Source of the DNA: Candidatus Liptonbacteria bacterium RIFOXYD1_FULL_36_11
GTDB lineage: Bacteria; Patescibacteriota; Minisyncoccia; UBA6257; XYB1-36-10
Reading direction: 5' to 3'
Assembly: GCA_001821375.1 (NCBI GenBank)
Contig: MHLG01000029.1
Span: forward strand, 3,543-19,252
Length of the DNA stretch: 15,710 nucleotides
The notes beneath the pieces are model-generated. The model had not been told where the DNA came from. It saw only the letters and a program-made list of their open reading frames with translations, and made no database searches. Positions 13,652 to 15,710 of this stretch are shown piece by piece; within the stretch, counting starts at the first letter, position 1, and the number at the start of each line of letters is the position of its first letter. The position numbers and the translations under genes are program-made.

Positions 13652-13681
13652 TTGACGAGGGGGATTTTTTTATAGTATAAT
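13652..13681 (+). promoter_or_regulatory. Predicted rpsB promoter, leaderless
   Basis: TTGACG (13652-13657), 18-bp spacer and consensus TATAAT (13676-13681). The -10 ends 10 bases before the ATG at 13691. The predicted start site (about 13688) lies downstream of an in-frame TTG at 13685, which argues against that alternative start. Confidence 0.7.
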
Positions 13682-13690
13682 TTTTTGCGT

Positions 13691-14497
13691 ATGACAACAG
13701 AAGAAAAAGAAAAAACTGCCGAGGAGGCGGAGCAAGAAGGAGAAGGACAAACAGAGGAAATTGCCGCTGAAAAGGAGGAGGGGCAGGAAGAAACGCAAGC
13801 TATCAGCTCAGAGCTTTTACTTGAGATGACAAAAGCTGGACTTTTTTATGGCAGAGGAAAAACAAAAACTTATCCGAAGATGAGGCAGTTTATATTAACC
13901 ACCAGGAGTGGAATAGAAGTGATAAATTTGGAAAAAACAGCTGTTTTAATGGAAAAGGCGGTGGTGTTTTTAAAGGAGGTGGCAGAAAAGGGTGGAAAAG
14001 TAATGTTGGTGGGAACACAGCCGGCGGCGAGAAATGCTATTAAGGAGTTAGCTTTGAAGTTTAATTTTCCGTATGTGGCTGATAAGTGGGTAGGAGGAAC
14101 TTTGACAAATTTTGATATTATTAGGAAGAGGGTAGAATATTATATAAAGTTGAAGAATGATAAGAAAGCGGGAAAATTGGAAAAGTACACTAAAAAGGAA
14201 AGAAGCGTGTTAGATAAGGAAATGGAAAAAATGGAATTTTTATTTGAAGGAGTAAGAGAGATGGAAAAATTACCGGAGGCGATATTTGTTATTAATACAG
14301 TGATGCATGGAACGGCGGTGAGAGAGGCAAAGAAAGTTGGAATTCCGCTAGTGGTTGTTTTAAACACGGATGCAAATCCAGCCGGGTTTAACTATATAAT
14401 ACCGGCGAATGATAGCGCTAAGCCAGCGATTGAGTTTATAATTAATAAATTAGATGAAGCTTTTGAGGCTTCAAAAAAAGTAAGTTCTAATCTTTAA
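13691..14497 (+). CDS. rpsB: 30S ribosomal protein uS2
   Basis: uS2 sits on the solvent side of the 30S subunit. Family motifs are YPKMRQFILTTRSGIEVINLEKT, GGKVMLVGTQPAARN, VADKWVGGTLTNF, PEAIFVINTVMHGTAVREAKKVGIPLVVVLNTDANP and IIPANDSAKPAIEFI. Two things are unusual. The first 40 or so residues are a Glu-rich low-complexity extension before the family start (LLEMTKAGLFYG). The usual GVHFGH is GLFYGR, with His replaced by Arg. I start at ATG 13691 rather than TTG 13685 because the promoter places transcription at about 13688. tsf follows after 3 bases, the classic rpsB-tsf order. Confidence 0.95.
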   Translation: MTTEEKEKTAEEAEQEGEGQTEEIAAEKEEGQEETQAISSELLLEMTKAGLFYGRGKTKTYPKMRQFILTTRSGIEVINLEKTAVLMEKAVVFLKEVAEKGGKVMLVGTQPAARNAIKELALKFNFPYVADKWVGGTLTNFDIIRKRVEYYIKLKNDKKAGKLEKYTKKERSVLDKEMEKMEFLFEGVREMEKLPEAIFVINTVMHGTAVREAKKVGIPLVVVLNTDANPAGFNYIIPANDSAKPAIEFIINKLDEAFEASKKVSSNL

Positions 14498-14500
14498 AAT

Positions 14501-14944
14501 ATGGCTAAGGAGGACGTGATTAGGCTCCGCGAAGAAACTGGCGCGGGAGTGATGGAATGCAAACGCGCTTTTGAAGAAGCGGGCGGAGATTTTGTTAAAG
14601 CAAAAAAAATAATTGAGGAAAAAGGAGCGGCGAAAGCGGAAAAGAGAGAAGGTAGGGAAACAAGCGCGGGACGGATTGAAGCTTATATTCATAATGGAAG
14701 AGTGGGCGCTCTTTTAGAGCTTAAATCGGAAACGGATTTTGCGGCTAAGTCTGAACCATTTACAGAGCTTACTCACAACTTAGTTTTACAACTGGCGGCG
14801 ATGCCGGCTTTAAATGAGGAAGAGTTTTTAACTCAAGCTTTTATAAGGGACGAGACAAAAACTGTAAAAGATTTAATTACGGAAGTTATTGCCAAGGTGG
14901 GAGAAAATGTAAAGTTGGGAAAGTTTTACAGGATAGAACTTTAG
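14501..14944 (+). CDS. tsf: Minimal elongation factor Ts
   Basis: EF-Ts is the nucleotide-exchange factor of EF-Tu. The N-terminal UBA-like domain (VIRLREETGAGVMECKRAFEEAGGDFVKA) and the exchange motif ETDFAAKSE (77-85, canonical TDFV) are clear. The end matches the family C-terminus (VKDLITEVIAKVGENVKLGKFYRIEL). The protein is only 147 residues, against about 280 in E. coli and about 196 in Thermus. The missing part lies in the middle, between the LAA helix (about 100) and KTVKDLI (about 120), where the coiled-coil excursion and second subdomain normally sit. The sequence reads cleanly at both ends, so this is a compact form, not a broken gene. It lies 3 bases after rpsB, without a Shine-Dalgarno, so it is probably coupled. 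Confidence 0.93.
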   Translation: MAKEDVIRLREETGAGVMECKRAFEEAGGDFVKAKKIIEEKGAAKAEKREGRETSAGRIEAYIHNGRVGALLELKSETDFAAKSEPFTELTHNLVLQLAAMPALNEEEFLTQAFIRDETKTVKDLITEVIAKVGENVKLGKFYRIEL

Positions 14945-14976
14945 GCGCTATCCTTTAGTTGAAATTTGATAATGGA

Positions 14977-15321
14977 ATGTTAGAGTTAATTCTTTATTTA
15001 GTTTTAATGACGAGTGTGGCGGTAGTGGCCGTGGTTTTTTCGAGAGGCATTCCGAGAGTGGAAGATGAGAAAGAAGAGGGTTTTTACGCGAGATTGGACA
15101 AGTGGGTGGCATCTTTGCCTTTTTCAAAAGCGGATATTTTTTTAAAAAATTCTTCCCATAAAGTTTTAAGAAAACTTCGGGTGTCTTTAATGAAAGTAGA
15201 TAATTTTTTGGATGATTTTTTAGAAAGGACAAAAGAAACGAATGGCGCGAACGGAAAAATAAAAATAGAAGATTTTGTGGGGAAGTCTGGAGAAAATAAA
15301 GAGGGCGAGAAAAAAGATTAG
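14977..15321 (+). CDS. Small single-pass membrane protein of unknown function
   Basis: The 114-residue product has an N-terminal membrane helix (LELILYLVLMTSVAVVAVVFSRGI, about residues 2-25), then a mostly helical, Lys-rich soluble part with SSHKVLRKLRVSLMKVDNFLDDFLERTKE, and an acidic/lysine tail. I do not recognise a family. ATG 14977 puts the membrane helix at the very N-terminus; a TTG at 14959 would add six residues and is less likely. It lies 32 bases after tsf and five bases before tRNA-Tyr, with no terminator seen between, so it probably belongs to the rpsB-tsf transcript. Confidence 0.65.
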   Translation: MLELILYLVLMTSVAVVAVVFSRGIPRVEDEKEEGFYARLDKWVASLPFSKADIFLKNSSHKVLRKLRVSLMKVDNFLDDFLERTKETNGANGKIKIEDFVGKSGENKEGEKKD

Positions 15322-15326
15322 AAAAT

Positions 15327-15410
15327 GGGCAGGTGGCAGAGCGGTCAATTGCATCAGACTGTAAATCTGACGCCTATATGGCTACGCAGGTTCAAATCCT
15401 GCCCTGCCCA
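15327..15410 (+). tRNA. tRNA-Tyr (GTA anticodon)
   Basis: The acceptor stem GGGCAGG (15327-15333) pairs with CCTGCCC (15403-15409) and the discriminator is A15410. The anticodon stem TCAGA/TCTGA holds loop CTGTAAA, anticodon GTA at 15361-15363. A long variable arm (class II, as expected for bacterial tRNA-Tyr) and a GCAGG/CCTGC T-arm with TTCAAAT follow. The 3' CCA is not encoded. Confidence 0.95.
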
Positions 15411-15429
15411 CAAAAAAGATTAAAATTTT

Positions 15430-15501
15430 GCCATCTTAGCTCAGCGGTAGAGCAACTGTTTTGTAAACAGTAGGCCCCCGGTTCAAATCCGGGAGATGGC
15501 T
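15430..15501 (+). tRNA. tRNA-Thr (TGT anticodon)
   Basis: The acceptor GCCATCT/AGATGGC, D-arm GCTC/GAGC, anticodon stem ACTGT/ACAGT with loop TTTGTAA (anticodon TGT at 15462-15464), and T-arm CCCGG/CCGGG with TTCAAAT are all complete. The discriminator is T15501 and CCA is not encoded. Confidence 0.95.
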
Positions 15502-15510
15502 CACAAAAAT

Positions 15511-15582
15511 GCCCAAGTAGCTCAGCGGTAGAGCAACTCCATGGTAAGGAGTAGGTCAGCGGTTCAATCCCGCTCTTGGGCT
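15511..15582 (+). tRNA. tRNA-Thr (GGT anticodon)
   Basis: The acceptor GCCCAAG/CTTGGGC, D-arm GCTC/GAGC, anticodon stem ACTCC/GGAGT with loop ATGGTAA (anticodon GGT at 15543-15545), and T-arm AGCGG/CCGCT are complete. It shares the TAGCTCAGCGGTAGAGCAAC stretch with the preceding tRNA-Thr, consistent with an old tandem duplication. The discriminator is T15582 and CCA is not encoded. Confidence 0.95.
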
Positions 15583-15591
15583 CAAGACGGT

Positions 15592-15620
15592 TTGATTTTT
15601 TAGATTTTTTATTTTAAGAT
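15592..15620 (+). promoter_or_regulatory. Possible rpmG promoter, leaderless
   Basis: TTGATT (15592-15597), 17-bp spacer and TAAGAT (15615-15620). The -10 ends 9 bases before the ATG at 15629, the same geometry as the other predicted leaderless promoters. Both boxes match the consensus only partly. Confidence 0.4.
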
Positions 15621-15628
15621 AACAAACT

Positions 15629-15710
15629 ATGGCTAAGTCAAAATACAGCGAATTTTTAATAAGAATGATTTGCGATAAATGCAAGCAGGTTAATTATTAT
15701 ACTCGCAAGA
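15629..15710 (+). CDS. rpmG: 50S ribosomal protein bL33, 5' part only
   Basis: The 27 complete codons visible encode MAKSKYSEFLIRMICDKCKQ followed by VNYYTRK. The strand-CxxC-NYYT pattern is that of bL33, and the CDKC pair suggests the zinc-binding form. The window ends before the second cysteine pair. Position right after a tRNA-Thr cluster is a common place for rpmG, often ahead of secE/nusG in other bacteria. No Shine-Dalgarno is seen upstream of the ATG. Confidence 0.85.
   Translation, partial: MAKSKYSEFLIRMICDKCKQVNYYTRK

Noticed and set aside
13685..13690. TTG start for rpsB, six bases upstream of the ATG
   Set aside because: The TATAAT at 13676-13681 puts the predicted transcript start at about 13688, downstream of this codon; ATG 13691 is preferred.
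14968..14973. GATAAT as a -10 box for the 14977 gene
   Set aside because: It lies only three bases before the ATG, so transcription would begin inside the gene, and no -35 is evident; the gene is more likely read from the rpsB-tsf transcript.

Overview
The window reads as ordinary chromosome from an AT-rich, small-genome bacterium, most likely of the Candidate Phyla Radiation (Patescibacteria, Parcubacteria-like). This is inferred from protein features, not from a search: a hinge-less SMC of about 720 residues, a roughly half-size EF-Ts, an EF-P without the usual KPGKG tip loop, a thymidylate synthase with an extra N-terminal domain, a VirD4-like ATPase next to a membrane partner, and tRNAs with no encoded CCA. 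The standard genetic code fits. Most genes end in TAA or TAG; truB alone ends in TGA.

Layout. 1-3230 (+): a repeat and promoter, a mini-SMC, rpsP (S16), khpA (KH RNA-binding protein) and a strong terminator. 3231-3950: efp, ending in a terminator shared with the converging truB. 3934-4875 (-): truB with an acylphosphatase-like domain in place of its usual C-terminal domain. 4876-5098: a small palindromic repeat and the dcd terminator. 5099-5806 (-): dcd, divergent from 5981-7462 (+), a thymidylate synthase; their promoters share an overlapping -35 region. 7535-8713: mnmA. 8793-9824: a sigma-region-4 plus HARE-like regulator. 9883-13589: a membrane-anchored protein, its VirD4-like ATPase partner and trmD, closely packed. 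13691-15321: rpsB, a minimal tsf and a one-helix membrane protein. 15327-15582: tRNA-Tyr(GUA), tRNA-Thr(UGU), tRNA-Thr(GGU). 15629-end: the start of rpmG (L33). No gap without a gene exceeds 300 bases.

Most genes serve translation (S16, S2, L33, EF-P, EF-Ts, three tRNAs) and tRNA modification (TruB Psi55, MnmA s2U34, TrmD m1G37). Dcd and thymidylate synthase form the route to dTMP. The SMC serves the chromosome, and the ATPase pair probably serves DNA or envelope transport.

The most unusual pattern is regulatory. Eight genes (smc, rpsP, efp, mnmA, the sigma-4 protein, the 9883 gene, rpsB, rpmG) have a sigma70-type -10 box ending 7-10 bases before the ATG, which predicts mRNAs with almost no 5' leader. 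The dcd/thymidylate synthase pair instead has longer leaders with Shine-Dalgarno sites. A short repeat (hairpin plus ATTTNACGGGGTA) occurs four times. Three copies sit 4-6 bp upstream of a -35 box of a predicted leaderless promoter, and the fourth lies inside the mnmA reading frame as an N-terminal extension.
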